From positions 1 through 64,000 of the forward strand of contig CAWBGJ010000009.1 in the NCBI GenBank assembly GCA_963788325.1: a stretch of 64,000 nucleotides of DNA, in the 5' to 3' direction. The DNA is from Prado023 sp963788325 (lineage in GTDB: Bacteria > Actinomycetota > Actinomycetes > S36-B12 > CAIYMF01). The notes below the pieces were generated by a model. The model was not told the DNA's origin. It saw only the letters and a list, made by a program, of their open reading frames with translations, and searched no databases. Below, piece after piece: positions 1 through 12,514 of this stretch (positions are counted from its first letter, which is position 1; the number at the start of each line of letters is the position of its first letter). The position numbers were made by a program, and so were the translations under genes.

Positions 1-60
1 GTAGGCGAAACCGCTCTCCCCGGAGTCCATCCGGGAGAAGATGGGGTTCTTGTTCTTCAT
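1..60 (-). CDS. Bax inhibitor-1/YccA-like protein, N-terminus only
   Basis: Only the first 20 codons lie in the window; the gene runs off the left edge on the minus strand. The peptide begins MKNKNPIFSRMDSGESGF, which resembles the NP(V/I)F(S/N)R start of actinobacterial Bax inhibitor-1/YccA family membrane proteins. No membrane segment is visible, so the call rests on this short similarity from memory and is tentative. Confidence 0.35.
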   Translation of the reverse strand, partial: MKNKNPIFSRMDSGESGFAY

Positions 61-188
61 CGTGTGCGTCGACCTCCACGTCGGCAAGTTCAGGCATCGC
101 CCGCGACGGGCGATACACCACTGAATCACACAACGCGTGATTCAGCACGGTTCTTCCCCTGGCGCGCACGGATCACACCTGGGTCGCG

Positions 189-261
189 TGCCCCCGGTGG
201 GAGTCGAACCCACACTCGGGCGGTTTTAAGCCGCCTGCCTCTGCCGTTGGGCTACGGGGGC
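189..261 (-). tRNA. tRNA-Leu(UAA) with a short variable arm
   Basis: A full cloverleaf can be drawn on the minus strand: 7-bp acceptor stem GCCCCCG/CGGGGGC with discriminator A, a 5-bp anticodon stem GGCGG/CCGCC holding loop CTTAAAA (anticodon UAA), and a 5-bp T stem GTGGG/CCCAC with loop TTCGACT. The variable region has only 5 nt, whereas bacterial leucine tRNAs normally have a long class II arm. The identity is therefore taken from the anticodon alone. It lies 14 bp downstream of def on the same strand. Confidence 0.85.
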
Positions 262-275
262 CGCGCGCCTGCAGT

Positions 276-831
276 TCAAAGGTAGGTGGTGCGCGGGTGG
301 ATCGCGTGCGCGCCGGCCACCCGGTCCAGGAACAGCAGCCCGTCGAGGTGGTCGATCTCGTGCGCGACCGCGCGAGCCTCGAAGGCATCGGTGACGATGG
401 TCACCTGCTCGCCGGTGCCAGGCAGCGCGCCGGTCACGGTCATCCGGGTGGCGCGCCGCACGTCGCCGGTGAAGTCGGGTACCGACATGCAGCCCTCGCG
501 GCCCCTTCTCGTTGCGGGTGGCCGAGACGACCGCCGGGTTGACCAGGACGAACGGTGCCGTGCGTCGTGCGCGCCTTCGGGTGCCGGGACACGTCGAGGC
601 TGAACATCCGCCAGCCGACCGCCACCTGGTTGGCGGCCAGCCCGACGCACCCGGGCGACACGCGCATCGTGGCGATCAGGTCCGCGGCCAGGGCCACGAC
701 CCTGCGGGTCGGTCGGATCGACCTCGGCGCAGCGCGGTGCCGAGCGCCGGATGCGGAGCGATCACGACCGGACGCACCGAACCGACGGGCAGCGCGGGCA
801 TGGGCAGGCTCAGGGTGGGATCGTCGGTCAT
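276..831 (-). CDS. def: Peptide deformylase (frameshifted in this assembly)
   Basis: This enzyme removes the formyl group from N-terminal formyl-Met of new proteins, using a metal bound by one Cys and two His. The three family motifs are present but lie in two frames: GLAANQ (motif 1, preceded by GCV), EGCMSVP (motif 2; Met replaces the usual Leu) and HEIDHLDG (motif 3). Restoring the frame gives about 185 residues, normal for the family. The start at 831 opens MTDDPTLSL. Breaks lie near 495, 555 and 715. One is ACC-g-TTC and one is a run of four G where three are expected, both at codon boundaries. It follows the ACT-domain gene by 8 bp, suggesting one transcript. Confidence 0.9.
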
Positions 832-839
832 GAGCGGCC

Positions 840-1359
840 CTAGAGCACGTCGGGATCGGCCGGGACGCAGCGAGACCCCGACGCCGAGCTGCCTCGCCGA
901 CCCGGGCCAATTCGGCGCCGAGGCTCACGACGTCGACTGCCGGAGGCAGGGTCGATCTCGGCCACCAGCAGGTACAGGCCGCCCTGGCCCAGCCGGGTGG
1001 ACAGATCGGTGATGTTGCCGCCGTGGCCGGGCCACCGTCGAGGTGACGCGGGCCACGATGCCTGGACGGTCCGCACCGTGGACGCTGAGCAGGTAGCCCG
1101 CCCGGTCCGCGGCGCCCTCCTCAGGGCCGACTGGCAGCACGGACACGACCAGGTCGTCTGCGGACAGGTGCACCAGCCGACCGGCCAGCTCGGTGGGGGG
1201 CACCGAGAGGTCGGCGATCAACGTCCACGAGAAGTGCCCGCGCAGCAGGGTCATCGAGGAGTCCTCGAGATTCCCGCCCAGGTCGGCCACGACCGCGGTG
1301 ACCTCAGCGATGATCCCGGGACGGTCGCGACCGATGACGGTGACGGCGAGACTCGGCAT
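840..1359 (-). CDS. Double ACT-domain protein, GcvR-like
   Basis: The protein has about 173 residues and two ACT-like halves. The first begins MPSLAVTVIGRDRPGIIAEV; the second contains SVHGADRPGIVARVTSTVA and GGNITDLSTRLG. ACT domains bind small effectors, usually amino acids, and this tandem form matches the GcvR family. No catalytic or DNA-binding domain is visible, so a regulatory role is only inferred. One break near 1020-1075 moves the second half into another frame. It sits between ppx and def on the minus strand. Confidence 0.75.
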
Positions 1360-1404
1360 GCGCACGAGCCTACGGGCGAGTGGAGGCCTGCGTGAACGCA
1401 CTGA

Positions 1405-2342
1405 TCATCTTCGGACCGCCACTGACCAGGCGACCCCGTCGAGGATGTCGTGCTCGCTGACCAGGACCTCCGCGGCTCTGGTGGCGTCCATGATGCGGCG
1501 CAGCACGAGCGCCCCGGCGCCGATGACGTCGACCCGGCCCGGGTGCATCACCGGCAGCGCGGCCCGCGCATCGCGGGGCATCGCGAGCAGTTCGTCGCTG
1601 ACCCGACGCACGTCGGCCACGGAGATCCGGCTGTGGTGGATGACATTCGAGTCGTAGCTCGGGCAGCTCCATCGCCAACGCAGCCACGGTGGTCACCGAA
1701 CCGGCCAGGCCGACCAGGGTGGCGCACCGCTCGAACGGCACCGCGGCACCGGCCCGGGCTATCGCGGCGTCGATGTCGGCAGTGACGGCGGCGACCTGCG
1801 CACGGGTCGGCGGGATCGCCGGCCAGGTGCCGCTCGGTCATCCGCACGCAGCCGATGTCGACACTGGTCCGGTGTGTGGGAGCGGCACTGCCCAGGACGA
1901 ACTCCGTGGACCCGCCACCGATGTCGACCACGAGGAACGGCGCACGGGCATCCGCCGGTATCCCCCGGGTGGCCCCCGCGAAGGACAGCTCGCCCTCCTC
2001 CTGGCCACTGATCACCTCGGGGGTCACGCCCAGGATCTGCTGCACACCGGCAACGAACTCGGCCCGGTTCGACGCATCCCGGGAGGCCGAGGTGGCCACG
2101 AAGCGCAGTGGCGGGCCACCGGCCGCAGCCAGCAGCGTGGCATAGCTGCGGCAGGCATCGAAGGTCCGTTCCAGCGCCGCCGGCGCGAACACCCCGGTCG
2201 CGTCCACCCCCTCGCCCAGGCGCACCACCAGCATCTCGCGGCGCACGTCGGTCGCCTGCCCGGTGGCGCGGTCGACGTCGGCGATCAGCAACCGGATCGA
2301 GTTGGTGCCGCAGTCGATCGCGGCTGCCCGGCGAACGGTCAT
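1405..2342 (-). CDS. ppx: Ppx/GppA-family exopolyphosphatase (frameshifted)
   Basis: Ppx/GppA phosphatases are actin-fold enzymes that degrade polyphosphate or pppGpp. The N-terminal phosphate loop reads AIDCGTNSIRLL and the second nucleotide motif reads VVDIGGGSTEFVLG. The C-terminus contains VSEHDILDGVAWSVA, the usual end of the family. The start ATG at 2342 overlaps the DUF501 stop (ATGA), which fixes it. Breaks near 1820 and 1650 split the last third. In M. tuberculosis the same DUF501-ppx pair is Rv1025-Rv1026 (from memory). Confidence 0.9.
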
Positions 2343-2879
2343 GCCGGTGCACCGGGCAGGTCGGGCACGCAACCCGCCGGCGACCCGCCCCACGCCGACC
2401 TGGGCGAGATCCCGCGTTCGGCCAGGCGCGCCAGCGCCTCGTCGCCCAGAGGGTTCACTCCGGGGCCGACGGCCAGCGAGTGCGCCACGAGCACGTGCAG
2501 GCACTTGACCCGGTCAGGCATCCCCCCGGCGCTGATCCCGGAGATGTGCTCGACATGGCCCAGCTCGTTCACGCTCACGCAGGTACGACTCGTGCGCGGC
2601 ACGGTAGGCCGCAGCGAGGTCGGGTTCCTCGGCCAGCCGGGCGGCCATCTGCTTCATCAACCCGTCGGCCTCCAGCGTGCCGATCGCGCTCGAGGCCCGC
2701 GGGCACGTCAGGTAGTACAGCGTGGGGAAGGGCGTGCCATCCGGCAGTGCCGGCTCGGTGCGCACCACATCGGGACGCCCGCAGTCACAGCGGTGGGCGA
2801 TGTCGTGCACGGCACGCACGGGCCGACCGAGCTGGGCCGCCAGAACCTCACGATCCGCCTCGGAGACCGGATCGGTCAC
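2339..2879 (-). CDS. DUF501 domain-containing protein
   Basis: A conserved actinobacterial protein of unknown function, about 180 residues. It begins GTG-ACC (VTDPVSEADREVL). Recognisable blocks are HRCDCGRPDVVRTEP and PFPTLYYLTCPRA, and a C-terminal block starting VNELGHVEHISGISAGGMPDR that lies in another frame after one break near 2570. Its stop overlaps the ppx start and its GTG overlaps the DivIC-like stop by 4 bp, so the three genes are probably translationally coupled. Confidence 0.85.
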
Positions 2880-3370
2880 TGGGCGTACTCCTGGGCCGGT
2901 TCGGCCGGCGCCGGCGCCTGGGGCGGGATCTCCGCGGCGGGGTCCGCGGACTGCTCGACGGTGGTCCACACCGCCCGCCACCAGGGCCCGCCCTGCGGGG
3001 CGCTGGCCATCGGACGAGTGGCAGTCGTCTCGGGAGCGTCGAGCTCCTGGTCGGTGAGGACCACGTAGCCGACCTCGCCGGGATGCACGAAATGCAGACG
3101 CGAACGGGCCTGGGCCTCGATGTAGGCGGGGTCCTTCCAGCGCTTGGCGGCGGCCTCCAGGTCCGTCACGCGCTCGTTGTGCCAGACGACCTGGGCCTGC
3201 AGGTCCGAGATCCGGGCCCGCTGGGTCACCCACTCCCGGAACGGCAGCGCCAGGATCGCTATCAGGACGACGACGATGCCCAGCGCGATCCCCGCTCGCG
3301 GCGAGAGCGCTGGGCGTCGGACACCGGCGATCCGCTCGCTCGTGGTCGAGGATGGGCGGCCGGCTGACAT
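2876..3370 (-). CDS. DivIC/FtsB-type septum formation initiator
   Basis: A bitopic membrane protein of about 164 residues. A short Arg-rich cytoplasmic tail is followed by one membrane helix (about residues 25-45, GIALGIVVVLIAILAL), a coiled coil (ISDLQAQVVWHNERVTDLEAAAKRW) and the DivIC block around IEAQARSRLHFVHPGEVGYVVL. In other bacteria this family bridges early and late divisome proteins. A second ATG nine bases upstream (3379) is possible. The extension after the DivIC block is Pro/Ala-rich. It lies directly downstream of eno, as in mycobacteria. Confidence 0.9.
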   Translation of the reverse strand: MSAGRPSSTTSERIAGVRRPALSPRAGIALGIVVVLIAILALPFREWVTQRARISDLQAQVVWHNERVTDLEAAAKRWKDPAYIEAQARSRLHFVHPGEVGYVVLTDQELDAPETTATRPMASAPQGGPWWRAVWTTVEQSADPAAEIPPQAPAPAEPAQEYAQ

Positions 3371-3389
3371 GCCGCCCATCCTCCCACGG

Positions 3390-4700
3390 TCAGGCCGAGA
3401 ACCTCGGGAACGCTGCGGCACCTGCGTAGCGCGCCGCGTCGTCGAGCTCGTCCTCGATGCGCAGCAGCTGGTTGTACTTGGCGACGCGGTCCGAGCGCGC
3501 CGGGGCGCCGGACTTGATCTGCCCGCAGTTGAACGCAACGGCGAGGTCGGCGATGGTCGAGTCCTCGGTCTCACCCGAGCGGTGGCTCATCATCGTCTTG
3601 AACCCAGCGCGGTGCGCCGCCTCGACGGCCTCGGCCGTCTCGGTCAGCGACCCGATCTGGTTGACCTTGACCAGCAGTGCGTTGGCGGTCTTCTCCTCGA
3701 TGCCACGCAGGATCCGGCTGGTGTTGGTGACGTAGTGGTCATCGCCGACGATCTGGACCTTGTCACCCAACGCGGCGGTGATCGCGGTCCAGTCGGCCCA
3801 CTCGTCCTCGCCCAGGGGGTCCTCGATCGACACGATCGGGAAGTCGGCCACCAGCCCGGTGTAGTACTCGATCATCTGGTCGGTGGTCTTGGCGGCACCT
3901 TCGACGAAGTACTCGTTGTCCGCGACCGTGCCGGAGCCCTTGAGCACGTTGCCGTAGAACTCCTGGGCTGCGACGTCCATGGCCAGGCCGATGTCGGTGC
4001 CGGGAGTGAAGCCGGCCTTCTCGATGGCCTCGACGATGAGCTCGAGCGCCGCGCGGTTGCTGGGCAGGTTCGGCGCGAAGCCACCCTCGTCGCCCAGGCC
4101 GGTCGCGTAGCCCTTGGACTTCAGCACGCCCTTGAGCGCGTGGTAGACCTCCGCGCCCTTGCGCAGCGCCTCAGCGAAGGTCTCGGCGCCGATCGGGGCG
4201 ATCATGAACTCCTGGAAGTCCACGTCGGAATCGGCGTGCGAGCCACCGTTGATGATGTTCATCATCGGCACGGGCAGCAGGTAGGCGTTCGGGCCGCCGA
4301 GGTAGCGGAACAGCGGCAGGCCGGCCGACTCGGCCGCAGCCTTGGCCACGGCCAGGGAGACGCCGAGGATCGCGTTGGCGCCCAGGCGCTCCTTGTTGGC
4401 GGTGCCGTCCAGGTCGATCATGGTCTGGTCGATCAGGCGCTGCTCGGAGGCGTCGAAGCCCAGGATCGCGGGGGCGATCTCGTCCTCGACGTTGGCCACC
4501 GCCTTGGTGCAGCCCTTGCCGAGGTAGCGGCTCTTGTCGCCGTCGCGCAGCTCGTAGGCCTCGAAGGCCCCTGTGGAGGCACCGGACGGGACTGCTGCCC
4601 GACCCGTCGCGCCGTCTTCCAGGGCCACCTCGACCTCCAGGGTCGGGTTGCCACGCGAATCCAGGATCTCGCGCGCGATCACCACATCGATACTTGCCAC
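3390..4700 (-). CDS. eno: Enolase
   Basis: Full-length enolase of 436 residues, which converts 2-phosphoglycerate to phosphoenolpyruvate in glycolysis. The frame is intact. It starts MASIDVVIAREILDSRGNPT and carries the SGASTG active-site loop, the metal ligand region SIEDPLGEDEW, the catalytic Lys region LLVKVNQIGSLTE and the signature SHRSGETED. It ends shortly before the DivIC-like gene and follows mazG with a 114-bp gap in which I see no clear signal. Confidence 0.98.
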   Translation of the reverse strand: MASIDVVIAREILDSRGNPTLEVEVALEDGATGRAAVPSGASTGAFEAYELRDGDKSRYLGKGCTKAVANVEDEIAPAILGFDASEQRLIDQTMIDLDGTANKERLGANAILGVSLAVAKAAAESAGLPLFRYLGGPNAYLLPVPMMNIINGGSHADSDVDFQEFMIAPIGAETFAEALRKGAEVYHALKGVLKSKGYATGLGDEGGFAPNLPSNRAALELIVEAIEKAGFTPGTDIGLAMDVAAQEFYGNVLKGSGTVADNEYFVEGAAKTTDQMIEYYTGLVADFPIVSIEDPLGEDEWADWTAITAALGDKVQIVGDDHYVTNTSRILRGIEEKTANALLVKVNQIGSLTETAEAVEAAHRAGFKTMMSHRSGETEDSTIADLAVAFNCGQIKSGAPARSDRVAKYNQLLRIEDELDDAARYAGAAAFPRFSA

Positions 4701-4814
4701 AGGATGCTCCCATCAGGTCGTGTGCCGGGACATGGCGGGCGACGTCGGATGCGTCCCCGCACTGTCCGCCACACTACCCACTCAGGGCTATTGGCTCCTG
4801 CTGGGCGGACGCGG

Positions 4815-5507
4815 TCACGTCCCGTGCGACTCAGTGGCGCGGACCCGCTCGGCGTAGTCACGCAGTGCGCCGCGCAGCGCGGATTCCGGATCGACATCGT
4901 GGGCGTATGCCGCCGCGACCAGTGCAAGCAGGAGTTCCCCGAGCCGGTCGGGCCCCACCTCGGCCACGGCGCGCTCGGCCACGTCGGCCACCTGCAGGTC
5001 AGCCGCGGGCTCGGTCACCCCGCCATGGGTGGCGCGGTAATGCATCTTCGCCGCGAGCAGCAGCGCGGGCAGGCCCGCCGGGATGCCGTCGAGCACCGAG
5101 TCCCGGGACTTCTCCGCGGTCTTCCGGGCCAGCCAGACCGACTCGACGTGGGCTGCGGACTCGACGGTCTCGTCGCCGAACACGTGCGGGTGCCGTGCGA
5201 TCAGCTTGGCTGAGATCCCGGCGGCCACGTCGTCGATCGACCAGGGGTCGACCGGGTCCTCCTGGGCGATCCGGGAGTGGAACATGACCTGCAGCAGCAC
5301 GTCACCGAGCTCCTCGCGGATCGCCGCACGGTCGCCGGTCTCGATCGCCTCGACGGCCTCGTGGGCCTCCTCTGTGAGGTAGGAGACCAGGGACTGGTGG
5401 GTCTGCTCGGCGTCCCACGGGCACCCACCGGGCGAGCGCAGCCGGTCCATCACGGTGATGAGCTCCAGCAGCGGTTGACCCGTGGGATCGGTCCCTGCGG
5501 AATCCAT
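4815..5507 (-). CDS. mazG: MazG nucleoside triphosphate pyrophosphohydrolase
   Basis: An intact 230-residue all-alpha NTP pyrophosphatase that hydrolyses NTPs to NMP and PPi, a house-cleaning role. The MazG core is clear: LRSPGGCPWDAEQTHQSL, then EEAHEAVEAIETGD (the EExxE metal motif) and EELGDVLLQVMFHSRIA. The C-terminal half contains GDETVESAAHVESVWLARK. The start at 5507 directly abuts the stop of the upstream lipoprotein gene. Confidence 0.95.
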   Translation of the reverse strand: MDSAGTDPTGQPLLELITVMDRLRSPGGCPWDAEQTHQSLVSYLTEEAHEAVEAIETGDRAAIREELGDVLLQVMFHSRIAQEDPVDPWSIDDVAAGISAKLIARHPHVFGDETVESAAHVESVWLARKTAEKSRDSVLDGIPAGLPALLLAAKMHYRATHGGVTEPAADLQVADVAERAVAEVGPDRLGELLLALVAAAYAHDVDPESALRGALRDYAERVRATESHGT

Positions 5508-6121
5508 CTAGGGGGTGCCCTGCTCCGGGGGCTGGTCCACCACGGAGGATCCCGTGGCGATGCCCAGCTGGGCGTTGTCCCACGTGCCGTAGCGGGGGGC
5601 GACAGCCACGTTCGTGGCATCGGAGAACTCGGACAGCGCGGTCCCCGTGGCCTCCAGCTGGGAGGCGGAGTCCCCGGCGGGGTCCAGGGTGGCACCGATC
5701 CCGGCCACCAGCAGGTTGGTGCGCACGGTGTCGTCGATGGAGTCCGACGGGATGCCGGACTGCAGGGCCAGCTCGGTCAGGGCGTCCATCCCACCGTTCT
5801 GGTCGGCCAGCTCGGTCACGCCCTGCTCGACCTGGGTGGTGGTGACCGCCACGCCGTTGCGTTCGGCGAAGGTGGCGATCACCTGCCCCTGCACGAGGCG
5901 CTGCACGATGGCGGTCGCCAGGCCGGCCGGCGGCTGGCCGGGCGGCTGGCCTGTGGCGCTCAGCACCGCCTCCACCGACTCAGTCACTTCCGACTGGGAG
6001 ATGCGGAAGTCATCGGAGACCGCGGCCTGGCCGGAATCGAGCACACGGGACTGGCTGGTCCCACTGGCACTGCAGCCAGCCAGGAGCAGTCCCCCGAGCC
6101 CGAGGGCGAGCACTCGATGCA

Positions 6122-6122
<1 letters not shown>
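5508..6122 (-). CDS. SurA N-terminal-like lipoprotein (LpqU position)
   Basis: A 204-residue exported lipoprotein. A signal peptide MHRVLALGLGGLLL is followed by the lipobox LAGC, so Cys17 is the expected lipidated residue. The mature part is helical with a SurA-N/foldase-like pattern (ISQSEVTESVEAVL, TAIVQRLVQGQVIATFAERNGV). No parvulin domain follows, so a peptidyl-prolyl isomerase activity cannot be claimed. Its ATG overlaps the mfd stop by one base, implying co-transcription with mfd and mazG. Confidence 0.8.
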
Positions 6123-9711
<3,589 letters not shown>

Positions 9712-9806
9712 GATTGCCGCCCATTGTCCCACCGCTCACCGCAGGCGTCGCCCCGCTGAGATCTGGCCCTGGGCAAGCATCGACAACGATCCGTCGGCGG
9801 GTGGCC

Positions 9807-9967
9807 CTGGACTGCTGGGGCGCCGCACGGCGCGCTCGCCGGGTGCGGTGCGGCTCGGGGCCGGGGCCGACTTCGACCAGGCCGACCGAGCGGTTGAAGG
9901 GCGGCTCCGCCGGCCGGCCCTTCAGCCTCACGCAGTGCAGGTGCCCAGGCGTCACGAGCGAGGGCCG
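9807..9967. repeat. Dispersed repeat, copy A
   Basis: This stretch is repeated imperfectly at 9984-10160. Shared blocks in order are GGACTGCTGG, GGCTCGGGGC, GGGGCCGACTTC, ACCGAGCGGTTGAA, CCGGCCGGCCCTTCAGCCTC, ACGCAGTGCA and GTCACGAGCGAGGG. In the middle (9896-9923) GAAGGGC pairs with GCCCTTC around a GC-rich loop, forming a stable hairpin. No coding function is evident. Confidence 0.75.
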
Positions 9968-9983
9968 TGCGGCCCGCGGCGAC

Positions 9984-10160
9984 CTTGGACTGCTGGAGGC
10001 GCCCGCCACGACAACCTCGCCGGCGTGCGGTCGAAACGGCTCGGGGCTCGGGGCCGACTTCCCGACCTTGCCTACCGAGCGGTTGAAAGGGCGGCTGCCG
10101 CCGGCCGGCCCTTCAGCCTCACGCAGTGCACGGTTGGCCCAGGCCGTCACGAGCGAGGGC
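9984..10160. repeat. Dispersed repeat, copy B
   Basis: The second copy of the preceding repeat, in the same orientation and about 180 bp further on. The hairpin is conserved with small changes (10085-10114, GAAAGGGC against GCCCTTC). The two copies differ by several short indels and substitutions, so this is an old duplication or two insertions of a dispersed element rather than an assembly duplication. Confidence 0.75.
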
Positions 10161-10361
10161 TCCTTCGACCACTCGATCCGCGCGGTTCATCGCCCCATGG
10201 GGCACCGGCGAACTCCCATCCAGGGCTGACAGCAGGGCTCCGCGGCCGGGCCGTGCAACCACGCGGGGTGCCCGGGGTCCAGGCGGTCGCGCGCGATCGA
10301 CCAGCCCGATACGTGCGGACCGCGAAGGTCCTCCGCCGGTCCCCGCGCGTCGACCGCGCGG

Positions 10362-11156
10362 CTACCTCCAGTGGGCGGCCAGGACCTCGGCGAGCCCCGG
10401 GTGGCAGATGAGGACCGGGCCGGCCTTGGGGGGCATCCGGTTGAACGGCTGCTCCGGGCCGAGGGCGACCAGCCCTGCGGCCAGGGCGCAGGCATGCGGA
10501 GCGGCAAGGTCCCACTCGTTGAGCCCGCCGGGATGCAGGTAGGCCTCGGCCCGGCCGGCCAGCACCTCACCGAGCTTGGCGCCCACCGAGCCGACGTTGG
10601 CCTCCTCGATGCCATGCTCGGTGATCCCCCGCTCGGCGAGGTCGACCGACACGGCGGCCAGCAGGTCAGTCAGCCCAGCCGGCGGCCGGGAGCGGGAGAC
10701 CACGACCCGCAACGCCCGGTCCGTGGGCAGCGGGCCCACTGGTGCGGGCTGGTCGGTGCGCCAGGTCTCGGCCAGCGCAGGCACGTCGACAGCGGCATCG
10801 GTTAGCCTGCCGACCCCGGCCGGTCCGGCATCGCGGCGCCACAGGGCCACGTGCACGGCGAAGTCCGAGCGACCCTGGCTGAACTCGTCGGTGCCGTCCA
10901 GCGGGTCGATGATCCAGGTGCGGTCCGCGGCCAGTCGCGTCGATGAGTCCGGGGCCTCCTCGGAGAGCACCGCATCGTCGGGTCGCTGAACGGCCAGGTG
11001 AGCAGCGAGGATGCCCTGGGCACGTTGGTCGCCGGCGTCCTTGAGCGCGTTGCGGCTGGTCTCGTCGGTGACTGGACCGAACCTGATGCGCAGCTCCAGC
11101 AGGGCGCGCCCGGTCTCCTGGGCGATCTCAACGGCGAATTCCGCGTCAGCACTCAC
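10362..11156 (-). CDS. cysQ: 3'(2'),5'-bisphosphate nucleotidase (CysQ-like)
   Basis: An intact inositol-monophosphatase-superfamily enzyme of 264 residues. The metal and phosphate motif reads WIIDPLDGTDEFSQGR and the second Asp motif reads GGLNEWDLAAPHACALAAG. The first acidic ligand is in VLSEEAPDS. The DGTxEFxxGR form and the Asp-rich core match CysQ, which clears PAP and PAPS from sulfate assimilation, better than plain inositol monophosphatases. An inositol monophosphatase activity cannot be excluded. Confidence 0.85.
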   Translation of the reverse strand: MSADAEFAVEIAQETGRALLELRIRFGPVTDETSRNALKDAGDQRAQGILAAHLAVQRPDDAVLSEEAPDSSTRLAADRTWIIDPLDGTDEFSQGRSDFAVHVALWRRDAGPAGVGRLTDAAVDVPALAETWRTDQPAPVGPLPTDRALRVVVSRSRPPAGLTDLLAAVSVDLAERGITEHGIEEANVGSVGAKLGEVLAGRAEAYLHPGGLNEWDLAAPHACALAAGLVALGPEQPFNRMPPKAGPVLICHPGLAEVLAAHWR

Positions 11157-11178
11157 TCAAGGGATCCTGCCACGCCGC

Positions 11179-11771
11179 TCATCGGTTGAACTGGTTCTGC
11201 GCCGCGACCAGGCCCTGGCGGACCAGGACCTCCACGGCATCGACGGCATCGACGCAGAGCAGGTCGACCTCCGTGCGCTCAGCAGCCGCGAACGGTCGCA
11301 GCACGAAGTCCGCCGGATCCTGGCGGCCCGGCGGGCGCCCGATGCCCAGCCGGACCCGGTGGAAGTCCCCGGTACCCAGTGAACGGCGCAGCGAGCGCAG
11401 GCCGTTGTGGCCGTTGTCGCCGCCGCCGGTCTTGATGCGCAGGCCGCCGAGGGGCAGGTCCAGCTCGTCGTGGAGCACCACGAGCTGATCCACGGGCACC
11501 TTGAAGAAGTCCATCAGGCACGGCCACCGGCCCGCCGGACTCGTTCATGAATCCCTTGGAGCGCGCGATCACGACCCGGCTGGCGCCATGGCCCAGCGGA
11601 CCCAGCCGGCCCTCGAACACCTCGGCCCGACAGCGCCGATGACCCGAGAGCCGTCCCGACAGCCCCTCGACCAGCCGTTCCGACGGCCAGCACCCCGATG
11701 TTGTGCCGGGTGCTGGCGTACTGCGGGCCGGGGTTGCCCAGCCCGACGATCAGCCAGGGCGTGTCGGACAA
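11179..11771 (-). CDS. pth: Peptidyl-tRNA hydrolase (frameshifted)
   Basis: Releases tRNA from peptidyl-tRNA that drops off the ribosome. The N-terminus reads (TTG)SDTPWLIVGLGNPGPQYASTRHNIG, containing the catalytic His of the family. The middle block FMNESGGPV and the C-terminal half VPVDQLVVLHDELDLPLG with GGDNGHNGLRSL are in other frames. At 11521 the sequence reads GCC-g-TGC at a codon boundary, and near 11670 GTC-g-GAA. A TTG start at 11771 is chosen because no ATG or GTG precedes the conserved block after the rplY stop 8 bp upstream. About 195 residues when restored. Confidence 0.93.
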
Positions 11772-11778
11772 GTGGGGA

Positions 11779-12348
11779 TCAGGCCTGCTCGTCAGCCGGC
11801 GCAGCAGACGCATCGACGCCCTCAGCCTCAGCGGCAGCCTCAGCCACTGCCTCGGCGGCCTGGGCCTCCTCGAGATCGCGCTGTGCCTGGATGGCGTGCT
11901 CCATGGCGGCAGCAGCGGCGGCCTCGGGGTCCTCGCCCGCAGCGATCGCGGCCTCGATGGCGGCCAAAGCCTCGGCGGGGTCGACGCCTGCCTCCTGCGC
12001 GGCAGCCTCGGCATTGCGGATGGCCTGGGCGGCCGCGGCGCGGGCCTGGGCCTCGGCCACATCGATCACGACCAGGTCGACGTGCTCGATGACCTGACGC
12101 ACGACGTCGCGCTGGATGTCGCGTGGTGCGCAGACGAACTCGGTGCCGTCGAGGTCGACGGCAAACACGGCCCGGGCCCGGCGCAGGGCCTTGACCAGTT
12201 CGTGACCGTCGAGGGCCACATGGATGGGATCGGATCCGTGCCCGTAGACGACGGCGGGGACCATGCCGGTACGGCGCAGCCGGCGGGCAGCGCCCTTGCC
12301 GAAGTCGCTGCGCGCTACGGCGGACAGTTGAATCTGGGTGTCAGACAC
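11779..12348 (-). CDS. rplY: 50S ribosomal protein L25/general stress protein Ctc
   Basis: Intact, 189 residues. The N-terminal 5S-rRNA-binding L25 domain (about 1-95) contains FGKGAARRLRRTGMVPAVVYG and HVALDGHELVKALRR. The C-terminal TL5-like part is replaced by an extended Ala/Glu-rich helical tail (EAALAAIEAAIAAGEDPEAAAAAAM). It sits between prs and pth as in mycobacteria. Confidence 0.95.
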   Translation of the reverse strand: MSDTQIQLSAVARSDFGKGAARRLRRTGMVPAVVYGHGSDPIHVALDGHELVKALRRARAVFAVDLDGTEFVCAPRDIQRDVVRQVIEHVDLVVIDVAEAQARAAAAQAIRNAEAAAQEAGVDPAEALAAIEAAIAAGEDPEAAAAAAMEHAIQAQRDLEEAQAAEAVAEAAAEAEGVDASAAPADEQA

Positions 12349-12514
12349 GACACGTTCTCCTCGAGATGGTGCGGATGGTCCTTCGGCTGGAGGGAGGACC
12401 CACCACCACGTCGATCACGGCAGCCGCGACACGAAGTCGGTGGGGCACCCTCGCCGAGGAATGGCCTGAGTCTACTGGCGCCGGTGAAGGCGACCAAACC
12501 GCCGCAGGGACCCG

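Larger units (their letters stand above)
9712..10361. other. Gene-free 650-bp intergenic region
   Basis: No coding frame here resembles a known protein. The region is occupied mainly by two diverged copies of a hairpin-containing repeat, listed separately. The remainder (9712-9806 and 10161-10361) shows no recognisable promoter or RNA. Translated minus-strand peptides such as LREAEGPAGGSRPFN recur in both copies because the DNA itself is repeated. Confidence 0.6.

Noticed and set aside
10436..10460. Third copy of the intergenic repeat (GGTTGAACGGCTGCTCCGGG)
   Set aside because: The similarity is short and lies inside the conserved C-terminus of cysQ.
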